This document shows, one piece after another, positions 27,601-32,134 of a DNA stretch of 64,000 nucleotides. The notes beneath the pieces were generated by a model. That model saw nothing but the letters and a program-made list of their open reading frames with translations. It was not told the DNA's origin and did no database searches. A program made the position numbers and the translations under genes. Position 1 is the stretch's first letter; each line of letters opens with the position of its first letter. This stretch comes from a virus: positions 1 through 64,000 of IMG/VR virus record IMGVR_UViG_3300037807_000878, one strand, 5' to 3'.

Positions 27601-28056
27601 AAATGTTAGTATAACTGGAAGGGTAATTGTTTCGCCGGCGAGTTCTGCGTGCTTTAAAAATATTAGTGTAGATAGCTTTTCCTTTAACTTAATATGGAAT
27701 ACTTTAGACACATCAAATGTGTAATCTTTCTTCTTATGTCCTTGGTTCACTTCTACCAGATTATCAAACTCTACTACGCCAAGACTATCTCCTACCTTGA
27801 GCATTTTTTGCTTAGATCTTTTCTTGTAAGGTTTATTGGATATAAGGGGGTTAACAGTTTCATCTAAAGTAATAGTAGCACTCTTTACAGCTGTTTCATA
27901 TATACCTCCCTGTATCTCATTAGGATTTAACGCTAATTTTCTAGATACTAATCTTATATTAATTGTATCATTTTTGAAACCCCCGAATGCTGGGGACCAA
28001 ACTAGAGGAGGTGTGTCTCGAAAGATACCTTTCTTTGCCTTATTGGGAATAGCCAT
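12610..28056 (-). CDS. Giant adhesin/tail-fibre-like protein, 5148 aa
   Basis: A single uninterrupted frame of 15.4 kb. The N-terminal half is beta-rich and divided into repeated but diverged segments. From about residue 2650 to 3500 there are jelly-roll modules typical of carbohydrate-binding domains (starts such as NLIQDASFEW, NPNFDAN, LLQNGAFELP). Residues about 3610-4650 hold about eight tandem bacterial Ig-like domains of the SbsA/Big_5 type (TxPPTVxSTxPxDG...FxEx(I/M)D...ITDxxGNxL...WxFTT). The C-terminal 400 residues look LamG/concanavalin-like. This composition fits a surface-binding fibre with glycan-binding ends. TATAAT lies 8 nt before the ATG, giving a nearly leaderless mRNA. Confidence 0.8.
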   Translation of the reverse strand: MAIPNKAKKGIFRDTPPLVWSPAFGGFKNDTINIRLVSRKLALNPNEIQGGIYETAVKSATITLDETVNPLISNKPYKKRSKQKMLKVGDSLGVVEFDNLVEVNQGHKKKDYTFDVSKVFHIKLKEKLSTLIFLKHAELAGETITLPVILTFTYRDKGIEILKGAINIKIEQATTQRGKNFLYGGIREATTLGVMGYTGVQDKTLPLVNIENKLLDTYSYSPLAFSPSSTNAASLSLYGKALALRKYDIERKVKQTISIPAYNIKFGSTKEGLYKVSYNKVSKVSITFNKGITSIPLYGALRVTDLMQDSTGNSFRLKAKNIANITNPQIVAYAFKGKGDVSSIFDSNIATSTIPYEQVSTDERIYKFKYTTEFNSFISSFRGSGSLYIGFSGTDFKTGEYIYYASPDMYLEVNKTSNILNVSALDTRSFFEDITLKGSNFLDNKLPKFDQIRTDLMYVTAKGALESNAYQTEILNTDDIHIINSSRLTFNLEPSQLLSSFIKSGKRVALRVSLLKNGQFLENSDAFIAIEEPAIQRNVLAGATVRNGLLQKEGITTLSFNSVSKASQDGSVSILLFKPGTIPNNPLALPVQGKSSFTSNNIVGYIDLINSSLRSQKGLFHIDGTVKLTGDTAGLETVDVLFLHNTTPNVDFKGTYKQYVIAKNLKLSTSNTTPIQPVSRNSLFQWTKGKRADFTCTTDFSDGGHAANPSFVYTATGELIGEAFPDDNLKDIERNVQEWRLVDEQHIKDYKQRWHGVADVVIETPYPITQEYTTQSVMIGREPQIIGLTPYGDRYMEINGTGFSSENKTHTQAGLEKWESCVNGVSFYNKVSKDLVGHVPYTDEVLRSSNGHERFHIDVAGIYDSSSPQDLYAVVSTDYGCDWETLSLHTASIILSTTISATKSVSGQMISKGDTISIDIEGDIHTTQSLTPITVLQGANTTTITDNSKVYLRYSDGDYTTASTFNQRVYCLMHSLTGMSAGSLTVSFDSFSTELAYTYTGLTELNTADPSILAIHPGTAQPTSDGWFTSTGLVKNTTNTEADDIVYNGIDFTFANAVATHRTDLFDSKGALVYIADGYDSIADAFNTASAYTHTSSSKGGVAHINCHNLLHTSSFTYYYAIDQASLSISDEIVGTEFEPIGSYGMTQWGLGPEESIDAGFAVPGVSNVPWGLFSNDYVRGQNAITKTNLIGKPKVSIRAIKNNVSFTRIDSPISTIIRGPVGSVRDVIEGNEINASFDSTSNIISPDNAVETVMPLVFNHNPGTTPTHFGVTTVGNGLQAKVAYIDSLTLFSKEDSALPQQNKHANQFHVQVTSAAPGGKGFSALTEGLYQKSIYTDKTISTDSARWGDTFNHDYLYKGWLYTSSDSTEVSNELVAELTQQPDGANDKLFNVCDRAAFSFNITSYRTLKEGEIYLLETQNTLRSEAIPVTIPYGVQKGNSTLDDSFINGNLWGSKESIPGGYVIGLNAVKFIQKNTIEAVTEAGDILKPNVHGKIKLKKNIKHKIPLTLKYKPAFTNESGFAEIGYIYKQDNKRLLYKNPHNYYITRTGKKPEIRFASSMHLKSKVISEDKQNILRGLPVATSNIKEVWIFDPKKGTTALILDYQLHGGFISFSIDRLKTAGFVEEDKVCVGVLDDRQYVFVSPELYSLDIGSTSLSVNYISDLNKTLDITSAKPVISLRLTKERKNIVKAALAVPYAIKSAFFPDTIVIVPFSFSVSTEKHNGLDYIALHVQLEKHIKKILPNKKQVGLIFTKNTGGHGFTNAGITIQNRKTSVSEKSFGKEDSITELLPAPKLAPSVKHYTDGVTQEQWANPRTVNHETIYWSKQLEFAKYYDQDTEKMSHIFSEQSSHYLGRRISGKYFLAHPDLFNKFNEDNNQTAFDSYFSFYGNVYLDEGSGAVLSTTSDISTLEQNQLFRTENDSFVRYLKSQTALTGLYDNTEWQEAHLRLSSFSPLDLPDTTYAYFTVERMDYMYPGLESSDSIAASELETLNLQIINLDAQNYTGSDAPTPSVDTLYQYEYLEDTTATTYWDIQPKQLNSTKDHVIRISGKNLLGNLNRATADIIPLGYEEPTIRLYSTDSSSYITASFNKGFGTDLTYLAASSDARLYATFKIEDNDWAFDGWGDLYIETKWSINGETHTYSTLVESALYVTSSPQVELIDERIQTCVHDSTTFSYNTFNFGTIAHTEAVAPSGTDTTLLPGVTLKIAETSMSFTESISAYVYRIDNSEIYSDKLFVDPILAEEKEFSGVMFSKDLTSATPLIDWAAFELPDLSGTSLTITSSLNLPEYTQYAKKLSEKRFDYGLESSITTSYTVNDLTSTLSTERGLASYRTRALSFAHYDMPRIISVLGTDKNNIVNLDQGILSGEAFLAIMCEYNNNSVSKLGDIQGINLSFGTEGVSSINIGFGEGTYGTLTVLNDGMYKTIKFYPNNDFSSLLNGFRTGGWMDISLIVGHVYNNARVTTTDYRALRIAWTPWDIEGTSGTSINAAPSTDAVMYRMRIMEDYNTNELRIGWSGHFGTQTYEVSHQEALCDVGLEDSAADWWVFAATVGYSQEGYTGNGMIKLYGAREKDLVANLDNARDPAALVDNSTIVRETFRGMQLLGEYDVGPQNHMGFISNEEYNIPDPENSEEILEATVSNFRFQVGRSPHPNHSRDMMGNYSATAMELLTASYVDADISDLVILPKTYSSHEDVTNFAFTPKRRSWETYGNAGITMPNLIQDASFEWLRLSTGVTHPFDGGWYTSDTEATVSNSIAFADNKARLILPPEAGAGTSVSQDFILKKSSTYKLSFDHISFNTADTNKTAVYISPYMTIEGRIASDSINVDAGDAPIYYNFNTYRWDTVVSNATVYYGPIHKWWFNNEALLFNALDADIRASITIGMIQSQGGYTGNGVLAIDNVSVTPMYGQRRAIQNSNLTAFTNDPSIEVWRWSLGDGASVGFIPTTAGSNTTMERPMSGYAVCTLPEALAADPNVDKPFIAQDLEAYTLEPGCDYALSFKAWSSSSDGFVTFTLENNRTNEYLQADGSWGIAWDAIEKDLNPNTYTTVSDVVGAVIRSQVNYTYEHIFNTRDSKVSDSYTLTIGNRAKDSDVDRPAVLLDDIQLYRYNQPQNSFESAGLGDNIIISGEGGLALPHDSSWQFNKKYSAETIFCIKNTFRDDSLIGTIATNANADIAATVLDSRLQGDSEPYVELLNIGHGNSSKGISIWVEGVEADGLFSNKLFASIPRGANKIQFSFDAALDTDGWYWVGLSKDSDILASCSLYRWNGSKDIQAWEELEVQVVGIGDSNYSATGENLLRNPNFDANQPDEHEAFHWVFGPTLGGEGRGHVILNTTTLISTAHLPVHGDLPLMHQVLVNPTTLTATNALTAEITFSVDSSTIVDGETCFILAIQGNEGITGFHEVKYDAATMAYPQECVYNAPIFHTGSLNLNKEYNATVFAVLLKVDHIDTGDQIKDYNSALVDGDEVTVTSVSLAAQEKTMPFLVATKKENVNHALANGSRFSFMIESVGNGMTTPTAPYSNYFTILEEPGEAPETFNFDITYNSSGHFFDFELKNASATDYGRTFTIRTEIVDTNPSYRLMDVNGNKLEKYEYKIRIANAAPAVASVIHTRPVNNAVDVNPAEELMIYVDHLLNVKDVNLTTVYIEDAASVKVDAVVTYYASIDAIGITPTAPLVDNTAYTLVMDSVWDFSGAKLPTQNWDFTTGTYAAPFQSLLQNGAFELPVAAPWSITNQGTVMFDAAKQSNIAVCPIDTQYDTVIAYAAGSHPRHTLTKGRLYMVNFDLKVTTSMAEGDILFFIEYGTEFYPYTVTYKNAYSTWTNVSFPLPSYATDGESKLVIRQRVKDSVPPYNTVRESDLVTGDEIRLDNIRIDFGASTQGPPVIMERTATIDAPIADPCFIELNESIIQASEYVLTKDFDMVVQDGGSVVTGALSYDDTTKRLAFTPDQLFSYGTTYNIRLNYVSGSIMNKFFVPLEPQILYFNTEQSQGDTTAPTVESTYPSDGATFVYINSIVYCEFDEAMDTGLLDGTTFTLTNTTTGFPVPASFSWNAAQNRATLTPSSDLTLDHDYIATLDASITDLAGNLLDGGEYTWTFDTLASNVAPYITSVTPPDGSRDVALDTDVIVVFSEHVNGVDTNSLDVREPGGTKPAQVLVYDSNTFTATITFNADLDEDYLYYVEATAALITDNEGAPLVGQLQTFFVTEKINTPPVLDSTWPTDGATDIAETVTIRGTFNEAIDPASATTNNFLLEDSSGTPITGSVGIYAQNNALVYFVPDVALTNDEEYTATLTTGITDLEGAPLANAEVWSFTITSNSPDTTPPTVDSTSPLSGDIDIARRDTLVEVTFSEPIDRNTIDQYSFEILDSALTPLGGAYSFTTNDTVVVFTPASYSLDPLETFTVTLSTDIADIAGNTLAAPYSWSFTTADVSPPTVVSTNPADTDIDIPIGTSITAIFDEDLDAATVTGTSFTLETGGNPVAGSVVFNHNTLEARFIPESYLSNSTLYTATLTTAITNLDGDNLGADEVWTFTTVAAGGGDVTPPEVTGTFPFNTAVNVERTIAITATFDEDLSAASVDDDSFLVEVNGTPVTGVIVYDPITYTATFTPKSLLSASSIYVVTLTTNITDVAGNSLVEYTWVFTTNSTSIGLPSPIPAQPISIGSKNKTFFKFDGMYTTSSEGGYMPNESGKFIWRFDNPNYCNNTGQGKAKNTVIEGSGDLTLPTAFFDEDSLWGKYSLRIPREYMDGTPAAYIEGGQEIAEVDWTNLTTLDLASSFVCLDGSESTHRHTKFTVAAWTKLDQYKSSPYGDSNTIIACSHYKFPTSAAESAAAYYDDWHSYDYAGDWGSKKYFGFKKGDTADQEDAGITGFAFYNNHYSDGSDESYLPELKVNIWAPNSTLENTAETVMGVPVGIKQGATLRLISQGVSNEQHITHSANEWWLTLNSFNIEGGKIENYTLRIPESAVREALDNNDATIFDLEHGTAGKQYGAYGRYSSFNPQNMATRLGGTWIGSFDISGAYIDATYTEINTEVHSAPLAVGSEVTGDNYFKGCIDEVAYMPDVFLDHTTVGDWLRQSGLGGLETKRPHGSHYVTEIGATRVNGFALRNEEGALIEGLASEESQTNINFRFDQEGNMGTDDARRMGR
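14100..17230 (-). repeat. About eight tandem Ig-like (Big_5) modules within the giant gene
   Basis: Each module is about 105-120 residues and has the sequence PPxVxST.P.xG at the start, a (T)FxEx(I/L/M)D strand and a closing W(T/S)FTT. Six copies are clear. The two nearest the N-terminus are degenerate. Confidence 0.75.
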
Positions 28057-28064
28057 TAAAAGTA

Positions 28065-28070
28065 ATTATA
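28065..28070 (-). promoter_or_regulatory. -10 element of the giant gene
   Basis: TATAAT on the minus strand, 8 nt before ATG 28056. No Shine-Dalgarno lies between. Confidence 0.5.
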
Positions 28071-28115
28071 TGTCTTTTTGTGCTACAAATAAAATAGACA
28101 CATTCTATCAGTTTA

Positions 28116-28162
28116 GCACTAAAAAATAGGTACTTTTATAGGTATAAATAAGTATCAGATAA
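28116..28162 (+). promoter_or_regulatory. A-tract/TATAAATA promoter, first of two identical 47-bp copies
   Basis: CTAAAAAATAGG lies 19 nt upstream of TATAAATA (28143-28150). The whole 47-bp block recurs exactly at 29006-29052. TATAAATA equals the T4 late-promoter -10 box. The predicted start near 28155 coincides with a small hairpin, CAGAT-AATTTC-ATCTG (28156-28171). Confidence 0.65.
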
Positions 28163-28203
28163 TTTCATCTGACAACACTTGTACTTATAAGGAGGTACAA
28201 AAA

Positions 28204-28386
28204 ATGGATACTACTGCTACTACTACTGCTACTACTCTTCGTCGTGTGGATTCAATTAAGGAGTCTGCGAAACTCGGTGGCTACGTTGCCATCACCGTGC
28301 TCACATACTTGGGCCTCGTCAACGGGACGTGCCGTCTGGTTAAGTGGTGTGAGAAAAAGATCAAGAGTGTGCCTTCAAAGGCCTAA
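28204..28386 (+). CDS. Small single-pass membrane protein, 60 aa
   Basis: A textbook AAGGAGG lies upstream of ATG 28204. The N-terminus is Thr/Ala-rich (ATTTATTLRR). One membrane segment follows, LGGYVAITVLTYLGLVNGT, then a basic tail (KWCEKKIK). Lying between a strong promoter and a strong terminator, it is a single-gene unit that should be highly expressed. Its role is unknown; small membrane peptides of phages can be holins or host-takeover proteins. Confidence 0.7.
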   Translation: MDTTATTTATTLRRVDSIKESAKLGGYVAITVLTYLGLVNGTCRLVKWCEKKIKSVPSKA

Positions 28387-28391
28387 GAAAA

Positions 28392-28428
28392 AGAAGCCCA
28401 ACATTATATGTTGGGCTTCTATTTTTTT
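28392..28428 (+). terminator. Strong Rho-independent terminator
   Basis: A perfect 13-bp stem (AGAAGCCCAACAT / ATGTTGGGCTTCT) with a TAT loop, followed by TTTTTTT. Confidence 0.92.
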
Positions 28429-28430
28429 AA

Positions 28431-28449
28431 ATACCTCTAGAGGTATAAA
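28431..28449 (+). promoter_or_regulatory. Promoter -10 inside a perfect 16-bp palindrome (candidate operator)
   Basis: ATACCTCTAGAGGTAT (28431-28446) is a perfect palindrome and overlaps GGTATAAAA, the -10-like element (TATAAA 28444-28449) of the next unit. A dimeric repressor bound there would block this promoter. Confidence 0.5.
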
Positions 28450-28454
28450 AAAGA

Positions 28455-28690
28455 TAACTCGTCTGAGCGAGTATAAACAGATCTTAAGCTCAGAGCGTTC
28501 CGAAAGGAGGTGAAACCGTGCATATGTAACATATGTAAGTATGTATATTACTGGATGAAGGTAAAAGGTAAATTTAGATCCCTATGGGGGGAAGCTAAAT
28601 AAAACTACTCCTGCAAGGAGATAGTTGGGTCAGGTGGGTAAGATAACTAACCCCAACGAAACAGGATGATTCATCTGCCTGTTTTTTTCT
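28455..28690 (+). ncRNA. Candidate structured RNA/leader with extended Shine-Dalgarno, three-codon ORF and terminator
   Basis: No ORF of useful size. In order: a hairpin TCTGAGC/GCTCAGA (28462-28494); GAAAGGAGGTGA (28502-28513), complementary to the full anti-Shine-Dalgarno end of 16S rRNA; GTG CAT ATG TAA starting 7 nt after GGAGG, with CATATGTAA directly repeated; a hairpin AACTACTCCT/AGGAG-A-TAGTT (28603-28626); and a terminator-like hairpin ACAGG...CCTGT (28661-28682) followed by seven T. It could be an independent small RNA or an attenuator for the gene at 28715. Confidence 0.5.
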
Positions 28691-28714
28691 TTAACCTTAA
28701 ATAGGAGTAATCAA

Positions 28715-28936
28715 ATGACAGAAGTTCGTTTAGATACGTTGTCTTCCCCGCAACATAAATTTATTATAGCCGCTATGAGTGCGGGATACGATGTATTCCA
28801 TTACTCGGGTAGAGGTATGATGGGAGAAGAATGTCCCGCCATTCAGGTAGAAAATGTGGCGGATTTCGCCAGCCCAGTGCCTTACGAGTCTGATCAACTA
28901 GGGATGGGTTACGTTATTTACTGCCCGGGCAAATAA
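28715..28936 (+). CDS. Hypothetical small protein, 73 aa
   Basis: AGGAG lies 7 nt before ATG 28715. The product, containing FIIAAMSAGYDVFHYSGRGM and CPAIQVEN, resembles small hypothetical phage proteins. No function is recognised. Transcription from upstream must pass the hairpin at 28661-28688, so attenuation is possible. The stop shares a base with the next ATG (TAATG). Confidence 0.6.
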   Translation: MTEVRLDTLSSPQHKFIIAAMSAGYDVFHYSGRGMMGEECPAIQVENVADFASPVPYESDQLGMGYVIYCPGK

Positions 28937-29019
28937 TGCCTTTCTTTCTCATCTGCATACCAGCAGCATTAGCTGCTGCTCTTTATATAAGTGTAAGAGA
29001 TAGGTGCACTAAAAAATAG
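28936..29019 (+). CDS. Tiny membrane peptide, 27 aa
   Basis: ATG 28936 overlaps the preceding TAA. The product, MPFFLICIPAALAAALYISV plus a short charged tail RDRCTKK, is one hydrophobic helix. The coupled start and a membrane-like composition support it. Its end runs into the second promoter copy. Confidence 0.45.
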   Translation: MPFFLICIPAALAAALYISVRDRCTKK

Positions 29020-29052
29020 GTACTTTTATAGGTATAAATAAGTATCAGATAA
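29006..29052 (+). promoter_or_regulatory. A-tract/TATAAATA promoter, second identical 47-bp copy
   Basis: Identical over 47 bp to 28116-28162, with TATAAATA at 29033-29040. It directs transcription of the structured RNA at 29054-29199 and possibly of the 191-aa gene. Confidence 0.65.
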
Positions 29053-29053
29053 A

Positions 29054-29199
29054 GGTTGCACAAGCAACATGCCTGTAAAGATTAGTGGTTACGTCAGCAA
29101 TGCTTAATATTCCTGACAAGATTAAACATAATGCCTATGAATAGCGTTTGATAATCTAATGCTGTACTCAGCATTGTTGGACATACTACTAATCTTTTT
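29054..29199 (+). ncRNA. Candidate multibranched RNA (10-bp closing stem, three arms, U-run)
   Basis: A 5' hairpin GTTGC-ACAA-GCAAC (29055-29068). Closing stem AAAGATTAGT (29077-29086) with ACTAATCTTT (29188-29197), followed by TT. Arms: GTCAG/CTGAC (29093-29117), GATTA/TAATC (29120-29156), and AATGCTG-TACT-CAGCATT (29158-29175). The longest ORF inside is 12 codons (ATG 29069). It is not a tRNA: no T-loop, CCA or acceptor geometry. It may be a free RNA or a terminator-type leader of the next gene. Confidence 0.5.
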
Positions 29200-29228
29200 C
29201 CCCTCGCCTCAAAGTAGTTTTTATTTTA

Positions 29229-29804
29229 ATGATGAAAGATCTTGATAGCTTTTTCATTAAAATTGAGGGAGATTCTCTCTCCTACTTTACCTCCTTTAGT
29301 AAAAAAAATCAAGAGTCTTGCCAGAGGGACTTAAAACCTCTGGCTCTTTTACCCTTTTCTTTTAATAAAATGCAAACAGCACAATTAACAAAACGCGTTA
29401 ATCATTTACTTGATAAATGCGAAAAAAATAGAACAGTAGGTGGCGAGAACATCTACTATTTAATTAAATCAGATTTCGAGGCCGAAGGGCTAGTAATGAT
29501 GACGGTTTTAAATTTCATGACAAACGATACAGAAGCTTTAAATGTATTAGCGAATATAATAAACATGCATCCTAACTTCGCTTATAAGCAGCTAATGCGA
29601 GGAGCTTTCGAGGAGTTAGACGATGATGAAATGCAGAGGCTGATGGATGAGCTAGGTATTTCCTACGGCTCATATTGCGAGTGCCGCGATCAAGCCGTTA
29701 AGACATACTTTAATAGAAGACGGTTACTTATAGACCCTGATGTATACAAAGAGTTTAAACTGCAGAAGGATTTTAAACGTGATAAAGAACTAGCAGAAGC
29801 TTAG
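29229..29804 (+). CDS. Hypothetical protein before the DNA polymerase, 191 aa
   Basis: The function is unknown. It is a mainly helical, charged protein with an acidic stretch (FEELDDDEMQRLMDELG) and a CEC motif. No Shine-Dalgarno precedes ATG 29229, and the candidate RNA terminator ends 30 nt upstream, so expression may depend on anti-termination. The position suggests a replication accessory role, as inference only. Confidence 0.5.
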   Translation: MMKDLDSFFIKIEGDSLSYFTSFSKKNQESCQRDLKPLALLPFSFNKMQTAQLTKRVNHLLDKCEKNRTVGGENIYYLIKSDFEAEGLVMMTVLNFMTNDTEALNVLANIINMHPNFAYKQLMRGAFEELDDDEMQRLMDELGISYGSYCECRDQAVKTYFNRRRLLIDPDVYKEFKLQKDFKRDKELAEA

Positions 29805-29809
29805 TTCAC

Positions 29810-29842
29810 TAGGGAGAGGTTAATACTTCTCTCTATTTTTTT
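29810..29842 (+). terminator. Rho-independent terminator
   Basis: A stem TAGGGAGAG / TTCTCTCTA with G-U pairs, followed by TTTTTTT. Confidence 0.7.
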
Positions 29843-29855
29843 GCCTTTAAGTGGG

Positions 29856-29867
29856 TATAATACTTTA
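29856..29867 (+). promoter_or_regulatory. Leaderless promoter of the DNA polymerase
   Basis: GGGTATAAT (hexamer 29856-29861) lies 6 nt before ATG 29868, directly after the preceding terminator. Confidence 0.55.
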
Positions 29868-31697
29868 ATGATTACGCTTGAAAATGTAAAAGATAAAACC
29901 CTTGTTTTCGATATTGAAAGCGATGGACTCATACCCTCAATGACTAAGGTACATTGTATTGCTGTGGTATTAGAAAATGGCGAATCTGAGCTCTTCGGTC
30001 CTGATAGAATCGAAGAAGGTTTAGATATCGTAGCTAATGCTCATACTATAGTAGGACATAATATTATTAATTTTGATATACCAGCTATTCAAAAGATTTA
30101 TCCTGAGTGGAGGCCTAAGGGTCTTGTGAGAGATACTTTGATTATGGCTCGTGTAGAGCATAGTGATGTATTTAATGAGGACGAAGAGGAAAGGCGTATT
30201 CCTTCTAAGTTATGGGGACGACACGGTTTAGAAGCATGGGGCCATCGTTTAGATGAGGCTAAAGGTGACTTTGGTAAAAATAGTGATTGGACTAATTACT
30301 CAGAAGAAATGGGTTTGTATTGCGTACAGGATACGATAGTTAATCTAAAGCTTTGGGAACACCTAAGGGATATACCGGAACAAGCTTGTCAGTTAGAGCA
30401 TGCCTTTTTTAGGGTCTTGGAAAAACAAATGGCCCATGGGTGGCATTTCGATTGGGAGGCAGCCCAAGAACTACATCAAGTTTTATTGCGAAAGAAAAAG
30501 GATATTCAATATAACTTGGAGGAGAGCTTTCCTCCTATAGTAACTTATCTTAAAACGCCCGAATATTGGTTAGACGATCAAGGCTTCTTCGATACTAGAT
30601 ATACTAACAAAGGCTCTGCTCCTAAGAGCATTAGAGGTAGTTTAAAACCAGGTCCTTTTAAAGCCAAGACAGCACCTTTTAATCCAGGTAGCCGAGATCA
30701 AGTAGCCGCTGTTTTAATGGCGAAATACAATTGGAAGCCTACTGAAAAAACAGCAACAGGTAAGCCTAAGATTGATGAGGAGACTCTTAAAGACTTAGAT
30801 TATCCTGAAGTAGCTTTATTCAGAGAATACCTAATGATTACTAAACGTTTAGGGCAGTTAGCTGATGGCGCAAAAGCATGGCTTAAGTCTGTAAAAGATG
30901 GGCGTATTTATGGCCGTATTAATCACAACGGTACAGTTACTGGAAGATGTAGCCATTCAAATCCAAACATGGGTCAAGTGCCTGCTATACGTGCTCCATA
31001 TGGTAAAGAGTGCAGATCGCTCTTTGTTGTGCCTGAGGGTTATAAATTAATAGGTTGTGATGCCTCTGGCTTGGAGTTAAGGTGCTTAGCTCATTATACG
31101 TATAAATGGGATCAAGGTACTTATGTAAAAGAGGTATTGGGTGGAGACATTCATACAGCTAATCAAAAAGCAGCTGGTCTTGACACTAGAGACCAAGCTA
31201 AGACTTTTATCTATGCTCTTAATTATGGCGCAGGTGACGCCAAGATCGGTAGTATTATGGGAGGTACTGCTGTTGATGGTAAAAAGATTAAAAAGAAATT
31301 CTTTGAAACTTTACCAGGCTTAAAGAAGCTTATGAAAGAAGTGGAAATTACTGTTAATCGTCGTGGATATATCCGTGGCTTAGATGGTAGGCCTTTGCCT
31401 ATTAGAGCTATGCATGCTGCGCTTAATGTATTACTTCAATCAGCTGGTGCGGTAATCATGAAACAAGCTACTGTTTTAATGGACGCCGAATTCACCAAAC
31501 GAGGCTGGACACCTAAAGAGGTACAACAAGTAGGGCATATACATGATGAAGTACAGATACAAGCTAGGGAAGATCTTGCCGATGAGGTAGGACGTATAGC
31601 TGTGAAATGCATAGAAGATACTACTGATATATTAGGCTTAGATTGCCCTATGACAGGTGAGTATAAGGTAGGCAGTAATTGGGCAGATACGCATTAA
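29868..31697 (+). CDS. DNA polymerase, family A (T7 gp5-like) with 3'-5' exonuclease, 609 aa
   Basis: I choose ATG 29868 over the open-frame TTG at 29841 because it begins with the exonuclease strand and follows a -10 element. Exonuclease: FDIESDG (DxE motif) near 15, VGHNIINFDIP, and YCVQDT. It also has HGLEAWGHRL as in T7 gp5. Polymerase: motif A DASGLELRCLAHY near 398, motif B KTFIYALNYGAGD near 445, motif C HDEVQ near 559. At 609 aa it is about 90 shorter than T7 polymerase. It is the replicative polymerase working with the AEP primase-helicase at the other end of the window. Confidence 0.93.
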   Translation: MITLENVKDKTLVFDIESDGLIPSMTKVHCIAVVLENGESELFGPDRIEEGLDIVANAHTIVGHNIINFDIPAIQKIYPEWRPKGLVRDTLIMARVEHSDVFNEDEEERRIPSKLWGRHGLEAWGHRLDEAKGDFGKNSDWTNYSEEMGLYCVQDTIVNLKLWEHLRDIPEQACQLEHAFFRVLEKQMAHGWHFDWEAAQELHQVLLRKKKDIQYNLEESFPPIVTYLKTPEYWLDDQGFFDTRYTNKGSAPKSIRGSLKPGPFKAKTAPFNPGSRDQVAAVLMAKYNWKPTEKTATGKPKIDEETLKDLDYPEVALFREYLMITKRLGQLADGAKAWLKSVKDGRIYGRINHNGTVTGRCSHSNPNMGQVPAIRAPYGKECRSLFVVPEGYKLIGCDASGLELRCLAHYTYKWDQGTYVKEVLGGDIHTANQKAAGLDTRDQAKTFIYALNYGAGDAKIGSIMGGTAVDGKKIKKKFFETLPGLKKLMKEVEITVNRRGYIRGLDGRPLPIRAMHAALNVLLQSAGAVIMKQATVLMDAEFTKRGWTPKEVQQVGHIHDEVQIQAREDLADEVGRIAVKCIEDTTDILGLDCPMTGEYKVGSNWADTH

Positions 31698-31750
31698 AAA
31701 AAATACATATACTAGGTATAAAATAGTATCAGGCTCTTCTGTCTGATACT
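31693..31750 (+). promoter_or_regulatory. A-tract/TATAAAAT promoter and 5' hairpin leader
   Basis: TAAAAAAAATAC overlaps the polymerase stop. GGTATAAAAT has its -10 at 31717-31724. The leader begins with a perfect 8-bp hairpin AGTATCAG / CTGATACT (31725-31750) placed at the predicted transcript start. Confidence 0.6.
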
Positions 31751-31771
31751 TTTCCTTTTAGGAGACACAAC

Positions 31772-32134
31772 ATGAAATGTAAATTTAAGGGCTGCAGTAA
31801 AGCAGCCAAGACACGAGGGTTGTGTAGTTCCCACTACACAGCTATTCACCAAGCTTTAAAGAAGGGTACCTTCGAGGTGACCCTTGCCGAGGCTGCTGAA
31901 GGCAGGGAGCTGCTGAGTTTGTTAGCCGATGCGGAGCTTCATACAGAAGCCACCCTCTTATCAGAGGGGAACACTATTCCCATTACGTCTATCAAGATGG
32001 CGGAAGCGGTAGGGCTGGTGAACCCACCTATTCCTGCCAATAAAAGGTATAAACGCCGCAAGCGCACTAAGCTGGAAATACAGCTTATTAACACCTTTGC
32101 AAAGGTAGGTGGGGTAGTTAACATCAAGCGTTAA
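31772..32134 (+). CDS. Small basic zinc-finger protein encoded by a hairpin-tiled mRNA, 120 aa
   Basis: AGGAG lies 8 nt before ATG 31772. The N-terminus has CKFKGC...GLCSSHY, a CxxxxC...CxxH arrangement that probably binds zinc. The C-terminal part is strongly basic (NKRYKRRKRTKLE), suggesting nucleic-acid binding. No named family is recognised. At the nucleotide level the gene consists of successive inverted repeats from its start to beyond its stop codon, and it is visibly richer in GC than the polymerase gene before it. Confidence 0.65.
   Translation: MKCKFKGCSKAAKTRGLCSSHYTAIHQALKKGTFEVTLAEAAEGRELLSLLADAELHTEATLLSEGNTIPITSIKMAEAVGLVNPPIPANKRYKRRKRTKLEIQLINTFAKVGGVVNIKR

Noticed and set aside
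12610-28056. Many plus-strand ORFs of 60-118 codons opposite the giant gene (for example 24250-24606)
   Set aside because: They lack start signals and protein-like composition and lie antisense to a long continuous frame, so they are shadows.
29077-29197. tRNA or tRNA-like cloverleaf
   Set aside because: The stem-and-three-arm layout recalls a tRNA, but arm lengths, T-loop, anticodon loop and 3' end do not fit. No tRNA was recognised in the window.
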